A DNA stretch of 64,000 nucleotides from NCBI RefSeq assembly GCF_000320405.1, contig NZ_KB291640.1, positions 1-64,000 on the forward strand, given 5' to 3'. The stretch comes from Clostridium celatum DSM 1785 (lineage in GTDB: Bacteria > Bacillota > Clostridia > Clostridiales > Clostridiaceae). Positions within the stretch are counted from its first letter, which is position 1. Each line of letters starts with the position of its first letter. Positions 28,306-37,474 of the stretch are shown here, in pieces. Made by a program: the position numbers and the translations under genes. A model generated the notes under the pieces. The model was given only the letters and a program-made list of their open reading frames with translations, made no database searches and was not told the DNA's origin.

Positions 28306-28675
28306 AAAGTTTATTCCTATAAATTTTATTGAAAGTAAGAGCATGACTATAGAAAAGAATAATGGAAAAGCAATATTTCTTTTATTATTAATAAATATAT
28401 TTCTATTTCCACAAAATATAAAGGGGATATTTTTAAAAGAGGAAAAGGATGAGTTTGTAGAAGTAAAAGCTAATGACTATATAGATATTAATGAAATAGA
28501 GAAATGGATTGCTTTAGATAATGAACATATATTGAGGTTTACTGTTAGAGATAATACTGGAAAAGTAGTATTAAAATCAGATGAAGCTCTTAATTATATT
28601 GAACAATTGGGAGTTACAATAAAAAAATATAATATTGAAGATGATGAAATATTAGTTGAGGTAGACTATGATTAG
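28283..28675 (+). CDS. Pilus operon membrane protein in the PilN position
   Basis: A 130-aa protein with a short conserved-type cytoplasmic start (KFIPINFIESK), one membrane helix (about 30-47) and an extracytoplasmic domain. The FIPINFI stretch resembles the INLLP-type motif by which PilN binds PilM; that reading is tentative. It overlaps the previous gene by 23 bp. Confidence 0.5.
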   Translation: MSKYIKHKKFIPINFIESKSMTIEKNNGKAIFLLLLINIFLFPQNIKGIFLKEEKDEFVEVKANDYIDINEIEKWIALDNEHILRFTVRDNTGKVVLKSDEALNYIEQLGVTIKKYNIEDDEILVEVDYD

Positions 28676-29036
28676 TAATTTAAAATTTCATTTAGGAGTA
28701 AATATAACAATAGCAATCTTAACTATAATTCAATTTGCAATATATATTCCTTTAAATTTTAAAAATGTAGAGATTTATGATAATGATATGCAGGTTATTT
28801 CAAATAATAAAGTAGAAGCATTTTCTACAATAAGAAATGAGCTTGAAAATATATATTCATTAAAAATAATAAATATGAAAAAAGAAAATGATAAATGGAA
28901 TGTTAGAATTTCTGTAGAAGGAAGTAAAGAAGAAATATTGAGAATTGTGAATAAAATGGTAGAATTTCAAATATATAATTATAATATTGATGGAAAAGAA
29001 GGAAATTTGATATTAACTTTAGATTTATATAGATAA
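28668..29036 (+). CDS. Pilus operon membrane protein in the PilO position
   Basis: A 122-aa protein with an N-terminal membrane helix (about 10-28) and a small alpha/beta extracytoplasmic domain, the size and shape of a minimal PilO/GspM. It overlaps the preceding gene by 8 bp and is last in the operon. Assigned from topology and position only. Confidence 0.5.
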   Translation: MISNLKFHLGVNITIAILTIIQFAIYIPLNFKNVEIYDNDMQVISNNKVEAFSTIRNELENIYSLKIINMKKENDKWNVRISVEGSKEEILRIVNKMVEFQIYNYNIDGKEGNLILTLDLYR

Positions 29037-29071
29037 AATAATTAAAAATTTTAACGATATTGATGAAATAA

Positions 29072-29100
29072 TTGCATTTCTTTAGTAATTTTGATAGAAT
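29072..29100 (+). promoter_or_regulatory. Sigma-A promoter of efp
   Basis: TTGCAT (29072-29077), 17-nt spacer, TAGAAT (29095-29100), about 100 bp before efp. Confidence 0.6.
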
Positions 29101-29200
29101 GTTTTTGTTGTGTCATTAATCAACAAGATAAGTTATGACTATTTATTTTGAATAAAGGTCATAATAACTATGAATTCAAGTTATTTGGAGGGAAATTTTT

Positions 29201-29758
29201 ATGATATCAGCAGGAGATTTAAGAAAAGGTACAACTTTTGAGTATGAAGGACAAGTGTATACTGTTATAGACTTTTTACACGTTAAACCAGGTAAAGGAG
29301 CTGCATTCGTAAGAACTAAGCTTAGAAACGTTATTTCAGGTGGGGTTACAGATACTACTTTCAACCCAACTGCGAAATTACAAGAAGCAGTAATCGAAAG
29401 AAAAGAAATGCAATACCTTTATTCTGATGGAGAATTATACTACTTCATGGATCAAGAAACTTATGAGCAAATTCCACTAAACTATGAAAAAGTTGAAGAA
29501 GCTATAAAGTTCTTAAAAGAAAACATGTTTGCAATCATTAAGTTCTACAAAGGAGATGCATTCTCAGTTGAAGCACCAAACTTTGTTGAATTATTAATAA
29601 CTCAAGCAGATCCAGGAGTAAAAGGAAATACTGCAACAAACGCTATGAAGCCAGCTACATTAGAAACAGGAGCTGTTGTTAACGTTCCTATGTTCGTTAA
29701 CGAAGGTGACACTATCAGAGTTGATACAAGAACTGGCGAATACATGGAAAGAGTTTAA
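29201..29758 (+). CDS. efp: Translation elongation factor P
   Basis: A 185-aa EF-P with three beta-barrel domains. It relieves ribosome stalling at polyproline. The tip loop reads [14 protein letters not shown], with Lys in the modified position as in most EF-P proteins. SD GGAGGG before the ATG. Codon use shows more C-ending codons than its neighbours, fitting a highly expressed gene. Confidence 0.97.
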   Translation: MISAGDLRKGTTFEYEGQVYTVIDFLHVKPGKGAAFVRTKLRNVISGGVTDTTFNPTAKLQEAVIERKEMQYLYSDGELYYFMDQETYEQIPLNYEKVEEAIKFLKENMFAIIKFYKGDAFSVEAPNFVELLITQADPGVKGNTATNAMKPATLETGAVVNVPMFVNEGDTIRVDTRTGEYMERV

Positions 29759-29768
29759 TATTTAAAGT

Positions 29769-29802
29769 AAATGCTAGGTTTTTAAACTTAGCATTTGTTT
29801 TA
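29769..29802 (+). terminator. Terminator after efp
   Basis: A 13-bp stem with one wobble (29769-29781 with 29784-29796; the 2-nt loop will open by a pair or two), then GTTTTATATTT. Confidence 0.75.
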
Positions 29803-29940
29803 TATTTAAGTACATATAAAATTTAAAAATAATAAAATGTTTTATTTTAGAATTTGTATATAAGGATATAATCAATAATATATAAGTATGAAATAAATTA
29901 TGTTAAAGTAATTTATTTCTTTAGAAGGGAAGTGTAGCAG

Positions 29941-30303
29941 ATGAAAGATGTTTATAATAAGATAGATAAGGTTAAAGCTGAAATTGAAAAGATAAAAGAT
30001 GATAATTATTTAAATATATTTAATTCTTTTTCAGATATTTTAGAAAGTTTATCTTCTAAAGTAGAAGAGGTTATTTTACATCAAGAATATTTAGAAGAAA
30101 ATATGGAGTATATTGGAGATGATTTAACTGATATACAAGATGAACTTTTTGAAGAAGTGTCTTTTGATGATTTATCAGCATTAGATGATGAATATATTGA
30201 AATAAGCTGTAAAAATTGTGATAAACCTATTTTTGTAGAGCAACAAGCATTACAAAATGGAAACTTTATACCATGTCCATTCTGTGGTGGAAATGCAAAA
30301 TAA
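29941..30303 (+). CDS. Zinc-ribbon protein, CD1247-like, function unknown
   Basis: A 120-aa protein. The helical acidic N-terminal region (coiled coil about 5-60) is followed by a C-terminal zinc ribbon, CKNCDKPIF...CPFCGG. It resembles small clostridial proteins with this architecture often found near spoIIIA; no function is known to me. SD GAAGGGAAG. It is a single-gene unit ending at a very strong terminator. Confidence 0.75.
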   Translation: MKDVYNKIDKVKAEIEKIKDDNYLNIFNSFSDILESLSSKVEEVILHQEYLEENMEYIGDDLTDIQDELFEEVSFDDLSALDDEYIEISCKNCDKPIFVEQQALQNGNFIPCPFCGGNAK

Positions 30304-30313
30304 GGTAAATAAG

Positions 30314-30366
30314 AGCCGTTTCAAATAAATGATTTTTTAATCACTTATTTGAAACGGCTTTTTATT
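30314..30366 (+). terminator. Strong terminator before spoIIIA
   Basis: A 15-bp perfect stem (30314-30328 with 30345-30359), an inner TGATT/AATCA pairing, and a TTTTTATT tail. Confidence 0.9.
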
Positions 30367-30526
30367 ATTTAAAACAAAAAATAAAGGTAAAGATCAGAAA
30401 GTTAAAAATAAATATGTTAAGTATATTTTTAAATAAATAATTTACATATTTTTATATAACATGAATATTTATATAATATGTGAAATAGAAATTTATAGAG
30501 AAGTACATTTAAAGGAAGTGATGAAA

Positions 30527-31450
30527 GTGGAATATGAAGAAATTTATAGAATGCTTCCAAGTGGAATAAATGAAGAAGTAAAAAGATATTTCAAGATAGA
30601 AGGAGTGCAGGAAATAAGAGTAAAAATAGGAAAGCAAGTAATGTTAACCACTTCTAAAGGAGAAAAAATATTAGATTATACAATAACAAATGAAGACTTA
30701 AAATATATGATGTCTAAAATATCAAATTACTCATTATATGCATTTGAAGAAGAGATAAAACAAGGATATATAACAGTAAAAGGTGGCCATAGAGTGGGAC
30801 TTGCTGGAGAGTGTGTTATGGTTAATGGAGAAGTTAGAACAATAAAAAATATATCATCCTTAAATATAAGAATATGTAATGAGGTAGTTGGTTCATCAAA
30901 TAGGGTTATGAAATATATAACAAATAATAATAAAGTATATAACACACTTATAGTATCTCCACCTAAATGTGGTAAAACAACAATTCTTAGAGATATTGCT
31001 AGAAATATATCTAATGGAATGTATAGTTTAAACTTAAGAGGAAAAAAGGTTACTATAGTTGATGAGAGAAGTGAAATTGCAGGTTGCTATAATGGTATAC
31101 CACAAATGAATGTAGGAGTTAGAACTGATGTTTTAGATAATTGTTTAAAAAGAATAGGAATGATAATGGCTATAAGAAGCTTATCACCAGAAGTATTAAT
31201 ATGTGATGAAATAGGAACAGAAGGCGATTTAGAAGCATTAAATATGGCTTTTAATTCAGGAGTTAATATTATAGTAACAGTTCATGGTAATGATATTAAT
31301 GATATTTACGGCAGAGAAATGTTTAGAAAACTAATAGATGATTGTATATTAGATCGAATAATAATATTAAGTAGTAAAAATGGAGCAGGTACTTTAGAGA
31401 AAATTTATAAAGTAAGTAGGGAGGAGGGATTAGTATGCTTAGATTTGTAA
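30527..31450 (+). CDS. spoIIIAA: Stage III sporulation protein AA (ATPase)
   Basis: A 307-aa protein from GTG 30527, the same length as B. subtilis SpoIIIAA. It is a secretion-ATPase-like protein powering the SpoIIIA-SpoIIQ channel between mother cell and forespore. Walker A is PPKCGKTTILRD; Walker B is VLICDEIGTEGD. GTG 30527 sits 8 nt after AAGGAAG; ATG 30521 is too close, and an upstream in-frame ATG at 30461 would add residues unlike the family. First gene of spoIIIA. Confidence 0.93.
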   Translation: MEYEEIYRMLPSGINEEVKRYFKIEGVQEIRVKIGKQVMLTTSKGEKILDYTITNEDLKYMMSKISNYSLYAFEEEIKQGYITVKGGHRVGLAGECVMVNGEVRTIKNISSLNIRICNEVVGSSNRVMKYITNNNKVYNTLIVSPPKCGKTTILRDIARNISNGMYSLNLRGKKVTIVDERSEIAGCYNGIPQMNVGVRTDVLDNCLKRIGMIMAIRSLSPEVLICDEIGTEGDLEALNMAFNSGVNIIVTVHGNDINDIYGREMFRKLIDDCILDRIIILSSKNGAGTLEKIYKVSREEGLVCLDL

Positions 31451-31954
31451 TGATAAGTATTATGTTTATTATTTGCACATATATAGGATTTTATTATGGA
31501 GAAAAATATAGAACTAGAAGTTCAAATTTAAAAGAAATACAAAAGGCTTTTATTATGTTCAACAAGTGAGATAAGTTATTCTAATACCCCACTTCCAGAT
31601 GCATTAAAAAATATAAGTAATAGAGTAGGAGAACCAATTTCTAAAATATTATTAGATATGTCAATAAATTTAAATGATGTAGATATTAAAGGTGTATATG
31701 AGGCTTTTACAATAGCATATAAGAAGTATAAAGATGAGATAAACCTAAGTAAAGATGACTATAAAATATTAAGTGATTTTTTTAAGACTATAGGGGAATG
31801 TGATGCAGTAACACAAGAAAAAGTATTTACAGTTGCTTTAGAAAACTTAAATCTAAATTATATTGATGCAAATAATGAAGCAAATGTGAATGTTAAGATG
31901 TATAGAACACTGGGGATTTCAATTGGAATTATGATAGCTATATTTTTTATTTAA
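31435..31954 (+). pseudogene. spoIIIAB: spoIIIAB with a single-base frameshift
   Basis: A SpoIIIAB-type membrane protein in two frames. ATG 31435 (SD GGAGGAGGG, overlapping spoIIIAA) gives MLRFVMISIMFIICTYIGF and on through EIQKAFIM, then stops at 31567. The rest continues in the next frame from about 31559 (STSEISYSNTPLPDAL) to the hydrophobic C-terminus ending at 31954. One missing base near 31558 (TTC where TTTC fits) explains it. SpoIIIAB is needed for sporulation in B. subtilis, so a real mutation would be costly; a sequencing error is equally possible. Confidence 0.85.
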
Positions 31955-31968
31955 TGGGAGGGTAAAAG

Positions 31969-32169
31969 ATGCTTTTTGATGTAGGAATTTTATTTAAAAT
32001 TGGTGCTATGGGAATTTTGCTTATGGTAATAGAAAAGGTGTTAGAAGCTAATGGAAAGAAAGAGATTGCAAGTTTAGCCAATTTAGCTGGGGTAGTAATA
32101 ATACTAGTAACTGTTATAGGTATGGTTGCCAATCTTTTTGATACTGTAAAAACTATGTTTACTTTATAG
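31969..32169 (+). CDS. spoIIIAC: Stage III sporulation protein AC
   Basis: A 66-aa protein with two membrane helices (about 3-22 and 38-60), beginning MLFDVGILFKIGAMGIL, typical of SpoIIIAC. SD GGGAGGG. Part of the SpoIIIA channel complex. Confidence 0.92.
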   Translation: MLFDVGILFKIGAMGILLMVIEKVLEANGKKEIASLANLAGVVIILVTVIGMVANLFDTVKTMFTL

Positions 32170-32178
32170 AGGTTTATT

Positions 32179-32562
32179 ATGGAGATTATTAAAGTTGTAG
32201 GATTTGCTTTTGCTGCAGTCTTCATATACTTACTATTAAAAGATAAGAAGTCAGATGTTGCTTTTTATGTATTGGTAGTAGCTGGGATATTAATATTTAT
32301 GTATATGATAGGGCAGCTAGGTGAAGTTATTAATTTTATTGATGATATTGCAAGTAAGGCTAATATAAACACTGTATATATAGAAATAGTATTTAAAATA
32401 CTTGCAATTGCTTATATTACATCTTTTTGCAGTGAAATATGCAAAGATGCAGGAGCATCTACTATTGCATCGAAAGTTGAGTTTTCAGGAAAAATTATGA
32501 TTTTAGCATTAGCTATTCCAATTCTAATGGCTGTATTAGATTCTATTCTTCAAATAATGTAG
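32179..32562 (+). CDS. spoIIIAD: Stage III sporulation protein AD
   Basis: A 127-aa membrane protein with four hydrophobic segments and the family stretch ITSFCSEICKDAGASTIASKVE. It is a SpoIIIA complex subunit in the usual order between AC and AE. SD AGAGG. Confidence 0.92.
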   Translation: MEIIKVVGFAFAAVFIYLLLKDKKSDVAFYVLVVAGILIFMYMIGQLGEVINFIDDIASKANINTVYIEIVFKILAIAYITSFCSEICKDAGASTIASKVEFSGKIMILALAIPILMAVLDSILQIM

Positions 32563-32570
32563 GTGAGAAT

Positions 32571-33758
32571 ATGAAAAAGTATATATTAAAAATTGTGTTA
32601 TGTGTAGTTATGTTTATTAATTTATATACAGTTATCCCTAGTTTTGGACAAAGTGTATTTGCAGAAGAAAACACTACTATAAGTACAAATGATGAAGTAA
32701 ATTCAAAGCTAAATGGCTTATACGATTATATAAACACAATGAAAAGTGATGTGGAATTAATGAATGAATTAGATCCAGTTAGCTATATAGAAAGTTATAT
32801 AGAAAATGGGGAAGGTAATATTTCAGTATCAAAGGTTTTAAGTGCAGTTATAAGTTTGTTTTTTAGAGAAATAAAGTCAGTACTAGCACTATCATTTTCT
32901 ATAATTGTTATAGGTATAATTTGTTCATTGTTCAAAAATATACAATCAGCATTTTCAAGTGAAGGAATATCACAGGTAGCATTTTATGCATGTTATGCAT
33001 TACTTATAATAATTTTATCAAAGACATTTATAATATCTTTAGATTTAGCTAAGGACGTTATAGTTGAAATAACAAACTTTATGTCAAAGCTTTTACCTGT
33101 GCTTGTTGTAATGCTTGCAGCAGCAGGTGGTTTAACACAAGCCGCTACAATTGATCCTATAGTGTTAGGCGCAACAATAATAGTACCAAAGATATATACA
33201 GACATAATAATACCGCTTATATTAATGACATTTGTGGTTAAATTTACAAATAATATTTCAAGTGAGCCTAAGCTTTCAAATTTAAGTGCTATGATGGAAA
33301 AGTCGGTTACTTGGATACAAGGTTTAGTATTGACAATATTTATAGGCTTGCTGACAATTAGAGGAATAACTTCATCTACAATTGATGCAGTTACATTAAA
33401 AACCAGTAAACTTGCAATAGAAAGCTTTGTACCAATAGTTGGTAAATCACTTTCAGATTCAATTGCATCCGTTGCAGGCTATTCATTAATAATAAAAAAT
33501 GCAATTGGGTCTATTGGGTTAATAGCAGTAATATTAATAATAATATATCCCATAATTAAGATCGTATTATCATCAATGATATTTAAGCTTTCAGCATCTC
33601 TTTTAGAGCCTATAACAGATAAAAGAATAACAAGTTCTATTGCAGCAGCGGGAAAGTCATTAGTATTGATAATGTCCTGTGTTATATCAGTAAGTTTAAT
33701 GTTCTTTATTTTAATTGCGATGATGATATCGGCAGGTAAGTTTGTTATAGGAGGATAG
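32571..33758 (+). CDS. spoIIIAE: Stage III sporulation protein AE
   Basis: A 395-aa protein with a signal-peptide-like N-terminus (to about residue 31, VFAEE) and about seven membrane helices. The central VLVVMLAAAGGLTQAATIDP and the C-terminal LLEPITDKRITSSIAAAGK are typical of SpoIIIAE, the largest membrane subunit of the mother-cell channel. SD AGGTGAG. Confidence 0.93.
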   Translation: MKKYILKIVLCVVMFINLYTVIPSFGQSVFAEENTTISTNDEVNSKLNGLYDYINTMKSDVELMNELDPVSYIESYIENGEGNISVSKVLSAVISLFFREIKSVLALSFSIIVIGIICSLFKNIQSAFSSEGISQVAFYACYALLIIILSKTFIISLDLAKDVIVEITNFMSKLLPVLVVMLAAAGGLTQAATIDPIVLGATIIVPKIYTDIIIPLILMTFVVKFTNNISSEPKLSNLSAMMEKSVTWIQGLVLTIFIGLLTIRGITSSTIDAVTLKTSKLAIESFVPIVGKSLSDSIASVAGYSLIIKNAIGSIGLIAVILIIIYPIIKIVLSSMIFKLSASLLEPITDKRITSSIAAAGKSLVLIMSCVISVSLMFFILIAMMISAGKFVIGG

Positions 33759-33761
33759 AAA

Positions 33762-34346
33762 TTGAAATATATAAATGATTTTATTGTAACCTTAGTTATT
33801 ATGATGATTTTCATAACAGCAGTAGAAATTATTGCACCAGATAATTCAATGAAAAAATACATTAAGTTTGTACTTGGACTTATATTAATATCTGTTATGT
33901 TAAATCCAATTATATATTTTTTCACAAAAGGGGAACAGAGTATTATTGAAGCAGTAGAATCTTATGAGGAAATGTTATATATCGGAAGCAGTGAGACTAT
34001 AGAAAAAAATACAGAAGATGAAAAGGTTCAAGCTTTTAAAGAAAATTTAGATAAAAACTGTGATGCACTTTTAAAAGATGAGTTCTCAGGGAAAACATTT
34101 AAGTCAAATGTAGAGTGTACACTAGATATGAATAATATGACATATACAATAGATAAATTAGAAGTAGGAGTTAAAGATAATAGTGTAAAACTAATAGATA
34201 AAATAGATATAAGTATTAATAAAAGTGAGGAAACTATTTCTGATAAGGCACAAATAGAAGATGAGGAAAAAATAAAAGAATATTTAGCAGAAACATTTAA
34301 AATACCAGTAGAAAAAATAGAGATATATAGTTTAGAGGGAAGGTGA
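33762..34346 (+). CDS. spoIIIAF: Stage III sporulation protein AF
   Basis: A 194-aa protein starting at TTG 33762 with GGAGG upstream, overlapping the spoIIIAE end. It has two membrane helices (about 7-23 and 33-50), then an extracytoplasmic ring-building-like domain ending KEYLAETFKIPVEKIEIY. Confidence 0.88.
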   Translation: MKYINDFIVTLVIMMIFITAVEIIAPDNSMKKYIKFVLGLILISVMLNPIIYFFTKGEQSIIEAVESYEEMLYIGSSETIEKNTEDEKVQAFKENLDKNCDALLKDEFSGKTFKSNVECTLDMNNMTYTIDKLEVGVKDNSVKLIDKIDISINKSEETISDKAQIEDEEKIKEYLAETFKIPVEKIEIYSLEGR

Positions 34347-34350
34347 GTAA

Positions 34351-34965
34351 ATGGATAAGGAAAAGTTTGATAAAGAAATTAGCAAATTATTAAAAAATAA
34401 AAAATTTACTAATTGTCTTATTGCATTACTGGTTGTTATTTTTCTTTGGTTAGCTGTTAGTACTTTTTCAGGTGGAGAATCAAATAATTCAAAAAGTAGC
34501 GAAAATACACCAAATGGAGCTACACAAGTTGCTACAGTAGAGGGAGAAATGACATCAAAAGAATTATTAAGTTATGAAGAAAAGCAACAAGAAGAGTTAA
34601 AAGAGATTTTAGGACAAATTGAAGGTGTAGGAAAGGTTACAGTAAAAATTTATTTTGAAAGCGGAGAGGTTAAAGTTCCTGTAACTAATAGTACAACTCA
34701 AGTGTCAGAAACACAAGAAGAGGATAGAGATGGAGGAACTAGAGTTACTACATCACAATCAGATTCAACAACAGTTGTAATGAGTAATAATGGAAGTAGT
34801 AATGAACCAGTTATTACTAAAGTGTATAAGCCTGAAATAACAGGAGTTTTAGTAGTAGCAGAAGGGGCTCAAAGCAGTAAGATAACATATGATATACAAC
34901 AAGCAGTAGCTAGTTTATATAATTTAAGTTTTGACAAGGTTAAGGTATATCCAATGGCAAGTTAG
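34351..34965 (+). CDS. spoIIIAG: Stage III sporulation protein AG
   Basis: A 204-aa protein with one membrane helix (about 22-40) followed by a linker and the ring-building motif domain, EEKQQEELKEILGQIEGVGKVTVKIYF. In B. subtilis AG forms a large ring in the intermembrane space of the channel. Four bp after spoIIIAF. Confidence 0.92.
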   Translation: MDKEKFDKEISKLLKNKKFTNCLIALLVVIFLWLAVSTFSGGESNNSKSSENTPNGATQVATVEGEMTSKELLSYEEKQQEELKEILGQIEGVGKVTVKIYFESGEVKVPVTNSTTQVSETQEEDRDGGTRVTTSQSDSTTVVMSNNGSSNEPVITKVYKPEITGVLVVAEGAQSSKITYDIQQAVASLYNLSFDKVKVYPMAS

Positions 34966-35003
34966 CATATAATTTTATAGAAAGATATGGGAGGGAATAA
35001 AAA

Positions 35004-35522
35004 ATGACAAAAAAACAATTTGGTATTATTTTCACATTGATGGCTCTTATAGTTTGTGTAGGAGTATTATCTGTAAAGTTAAATGGAGAAGGGTATAATG
35101 ATCCAACTGATTTAGCTTCAATTTTAACACAAGAGAACACTGATGAATCAAGCAATGCAGACCAAACAGTAAGCACAAGTGAATATTTTTATAGCATGAG
35201 ATTAACAAAGGAACAACAAGATCAAAAGTATATTGATGATATGAAAGCTATAAGCGAAGATCCAAATGCGTCTCAAGAACAAAAAGACATAGCAAATAAT
35301 GCGTTAATAGAAAAGACTAAGATTCAAGAACAAGAAGGAAGAGTAGAAGTAGATATAACAAGCAAAGGTTATAAAGATGCAATTTGTATGATAGACCAAT
35401 CACAAGTAAAAGTTTATGTTAAAGTAGATGATAAACTAAGCGAAGAAAATTCAGCTTCAATAAAGAAAGTTGTTGAGGATATAACTGGATTAACAGATGT
35501 TAATATAACAGCAATGAAATAA
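35004..35522 (+). CDS. spoIIIAH: Stage III sporulation protein AH
   Basis: A 172-aa protein with an N-terminal membrane helix (about 6-22) and a YscJ/FliF-like domain at the C-terminus (about 90-172) that in B. subtilis binds SpoIIQ. SD GGGAGGG. Last gene of spoIIIA. Confidence 0.92.
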   Translation: MTKKQFGIIFTLMALIVCVGVLSVKLNGEGYNDPTDLASILTQENTDESSNADQTVSTSEYFYSMRLTKEQQDQKYIDDMKAISEDPNASQEQKDIANNALIEKTKIQEQEGRVEVDITSKGYKDAICMIDQSQVKVYVKVDDKLSEENSASIKKVVEDITGLTDVNITAMK

Positions 35523-35526
35523 TTCG

Positions 35527-35555
35527 TTGTAATATAATAGGTATTTTGCTATAAT
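35527..35555 (+). promoter_or_regulatory. Sigma-A promoter of asp23
   Basis: TTGTAA (35527-35532), 17-nt spacer, extended -10 TGCTATAAT ending at 35555. It lies directly after the spoIIIA operon and about 50 bp before the next start. Confidence 0.75.
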
Positions 35556-35606
35556 AAACATAAGGAAAAACAGGTTTAGATAATAAACCTTAAGGAGGTT
35601 TTTGTT

Positions 35607-35996
35607 TTGGAAAATAATGTAGGTGAAAAAGCCTTAGGAATAGTTAAAATTTCCGATGAAGTAGTAAGTATTATAGCCGGAATAGCAGCAGATGAGATTC
35701 AAGGCATAGTAGGAATTCCACATGGAGTTTCAAATAACATATCACAAATATTAAAAGGTAAAAAGACAACTAATAATAAAAGTGTTAAGGTTACTTTAGA
35801 AGAAGACAAAGCTGTTATAGAATTAAATGTAGCAGTAGAATACGGTATTAAAATTCCAGAAGTAGTAAGTGAAGTTCAAGAAAATGTTAGAAAAACAGTT
35901 GAAGCTATGACTGGTTTAAATGTAGATACTGTAAATGTAAATGTTCAAAACATATATGTTAAAAAACAAGAACAAGAAGCAGTTAAAGAAGTATAA
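35607..35996 (+). CDS. Asp23/Gls24-family protein (YqhY-like)
   Basis: A 129-aa Asp23/Gls24 protein with the core ISDEVVSIIAGIAADEIQGIVG and VEYGIKIPEVVSEVQENVRKTVE. It starts at TTG 35607 with AAGGAGG upstream. The equivalent YqhY gene in B. subtilis also lies between spoIIIAH/acc genes and nusB and has been linked to fatty-acid synthesis control; that role is inferred from position. Confidence 0.88.
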   Translation: MENNVGEKALGIVKISDEVVSIIAGIAADEIQGIVGIPHGVSNNISQILKGKKTTNNKSVKVTLEEDKAVIELNVAVEYGIKIPEVVSEVQENVRKTVEAMTGLNVDTVNVNVQNIYVKKQEQEAVKEV

Positions 35997-36004
35997 TTAA
36001 ATTG

Positions 36005-36031
36005 GCTGTTGCATATTTGCAGCAGCTTTTT
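36005..36031 (+). terminator. Terminator after asp23
   Basis: An 8-bp stem GCTGTTGC/GCAGCAGC (36005-36012 with 36019-36026, one wobble), then TTTTT. About 150 bp of AT-rich DNA follows before nusB. Confidence 0.82.
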
Positions 36032-36184
36032 GTTGTTAAAAATATTTAAAAATTTGTATCATATTTTTATTTATTATAGACATAAATAAGATAATATTGT
36101 AATATACATATGTTTAATTAATATATTATAAGTTTATAATACAATTAAGATAGAAAGTATTTTATATACACTTAGGAGGAAGTT

Positions 36185-36592
36185 ATGAAAAGACAAAAAT
36201 CAAGAGAAAAAGCAATGGAGCTGCTTTTTAGCATGGAACTTAGCAAAAATAGTTATGAAGAAACAATAGAAACTTTTGTAGAAGACTATGAAATGGATCT
36301 AAAAACTATTGATGTAGATTATATAAAAACAGTGGTAAGAACAGTAACTTTTGAAATGAAAAAAATTGATGAAGTAATTGAAAAAGCATTAGTAAACTGG
36401 AAGTTAGACAGAATATCAAAGGTTAACTTAACAATATTAAGATTAGCAGTTGGTGAAATGATGTTTATAGATGATGTACCAGGAAGAGTTGCGATAAATG
36501 AAGCTGTAGAATTAACAAAGAAGTATTCAGATGATAAGAGTTGTTCATTTGTTAATGGGGTATTAGATAAAGTTTTAAAAGAAGTAGAATAG
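36185..36592 (+). CDS. nusB: Transcription antitermination factor NusB
   Basis: A 135-aa all-helical NusB, binding boxA RNA of rRNA operons with S10. It starts KRQKSREKAMELLFSME and has the conserved INEAVELTKKYSDDKSCSFVNG. SD TTAGGAGGA. Confidence 0.95.
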   Translation: MKRQKSREKAMELLFSMELSKNSYEETIETFVEDYEMDLKTIDVDYIKTVVRTVTFEMKKIDEVIEKALVNWKLDRISKVNLTILRLAVGEMMFIDDVPGRVAINEAVELTKKYSDDKSCSFVNGVLDKVLKEVE

Positions 36593-36625
36593 TAGAAAAA
36601 GTATAGTATTGGAGGATTATGTGTG

Positions 36626-37474
36626 ATGGGAGAAAGAATAGATGGAAAAAATATAGCTTTAGCAATAAAAGAAGATATAAAAAAGTTTATAGAAGCTAGA
36701 AAAAGCCAAAATCTTCAAATACCTAAAGTTGCATCTATATTAGTAGGAAATGATGGAGGTTCTATCTTTTATTTAAATAACCAAGAGAAGGTAGCCATAT
36801 CATTAGGATTAAACTTTGAAAAAATTCATTTAAATGTAGAAGTAGAAGAAAAAGAATTAATAAGTAAAATAATTGAATTAAATAATGATGATACTGTATC
36901 AGGTATTATCCTTCAATTACCATTACCAAAGCATATAGATGAAAAGAAGGTTATAGCTAATATTTCTCCTTTAAAAGATATTGATTGCTTAACATTTGTA
37001 AATCAAGGTAAATTGTATATGGGAGAAGAAACATTTTTACCTTGTACTCCAAATTCAGTATTAACAATATTAAAAAGTTTAAATATTGAACTAGAAGGAA
37101 AAGAAGTAGTTGTAATAGGTAGAAGTAATATAGTAGGTAAACCAGTATCTGCTTTAATGCTTAAAGAAAACTGCACTGTTACGACATGTCATTCAAAAAC
37201 ACGTAATTTGAAAGAAGTTTGCAGTAGAGCAGATATTTTAATTGTTGCAATAGGAAAAGCAAAATTTATAGATTCTAGTTATGTAAAAGATGGAGCAATA
37301 GTAATAGATGTTGGTACTAATTCTGTTGATGGAAAAATAACAGGAGATGTTAATTTTGATTCTGTAATTGATGTAGCATCTTTAGTTACACCGGTACCAG
37401 GAGGTGTAGGAGCACTAACAACTACTCTACTTATGAAAAATGCATGTAAGGCAGTTGAAGAGTATGAAAATTAA
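36626..37474 (+). CDS. folD: Bifunctional methylenetetrahydrofolate dehydrogenase/cyclohydrolase
   Basis: A 282-aa FolD that interconverts one-carbon folates. Conserved motifs are [43 protein letters not shown] and [22 protein letters not shown] 36623 directly before ATG 36626 is an equally possible start after GGAGG. Confidence 0.96.
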   Translation: MGERIDGKNIALAIKEDIKKFIEARKSQNLQIPKVASILVGNDGGSIFYLNNQEKVAISLGLNFEKIHLNVEVEEKELISKIIELNNDDTVSGIILQLPLPKHIDEKKVIANISPLKDIDCLTFVNQGKLYMGEETFLPCTPNSVLTILKSLNIELEGKEVVVIGRSNIVGKPVSALMLKENCTVTTCHSKTRNLKEVCSRADILIVAIGKAKFIDSSYVKDGAIVIDVGTNSVDGKITGDVNFDSVIDVASLVTPVPGGVGALTTTLLMKNACKAVEEYEN

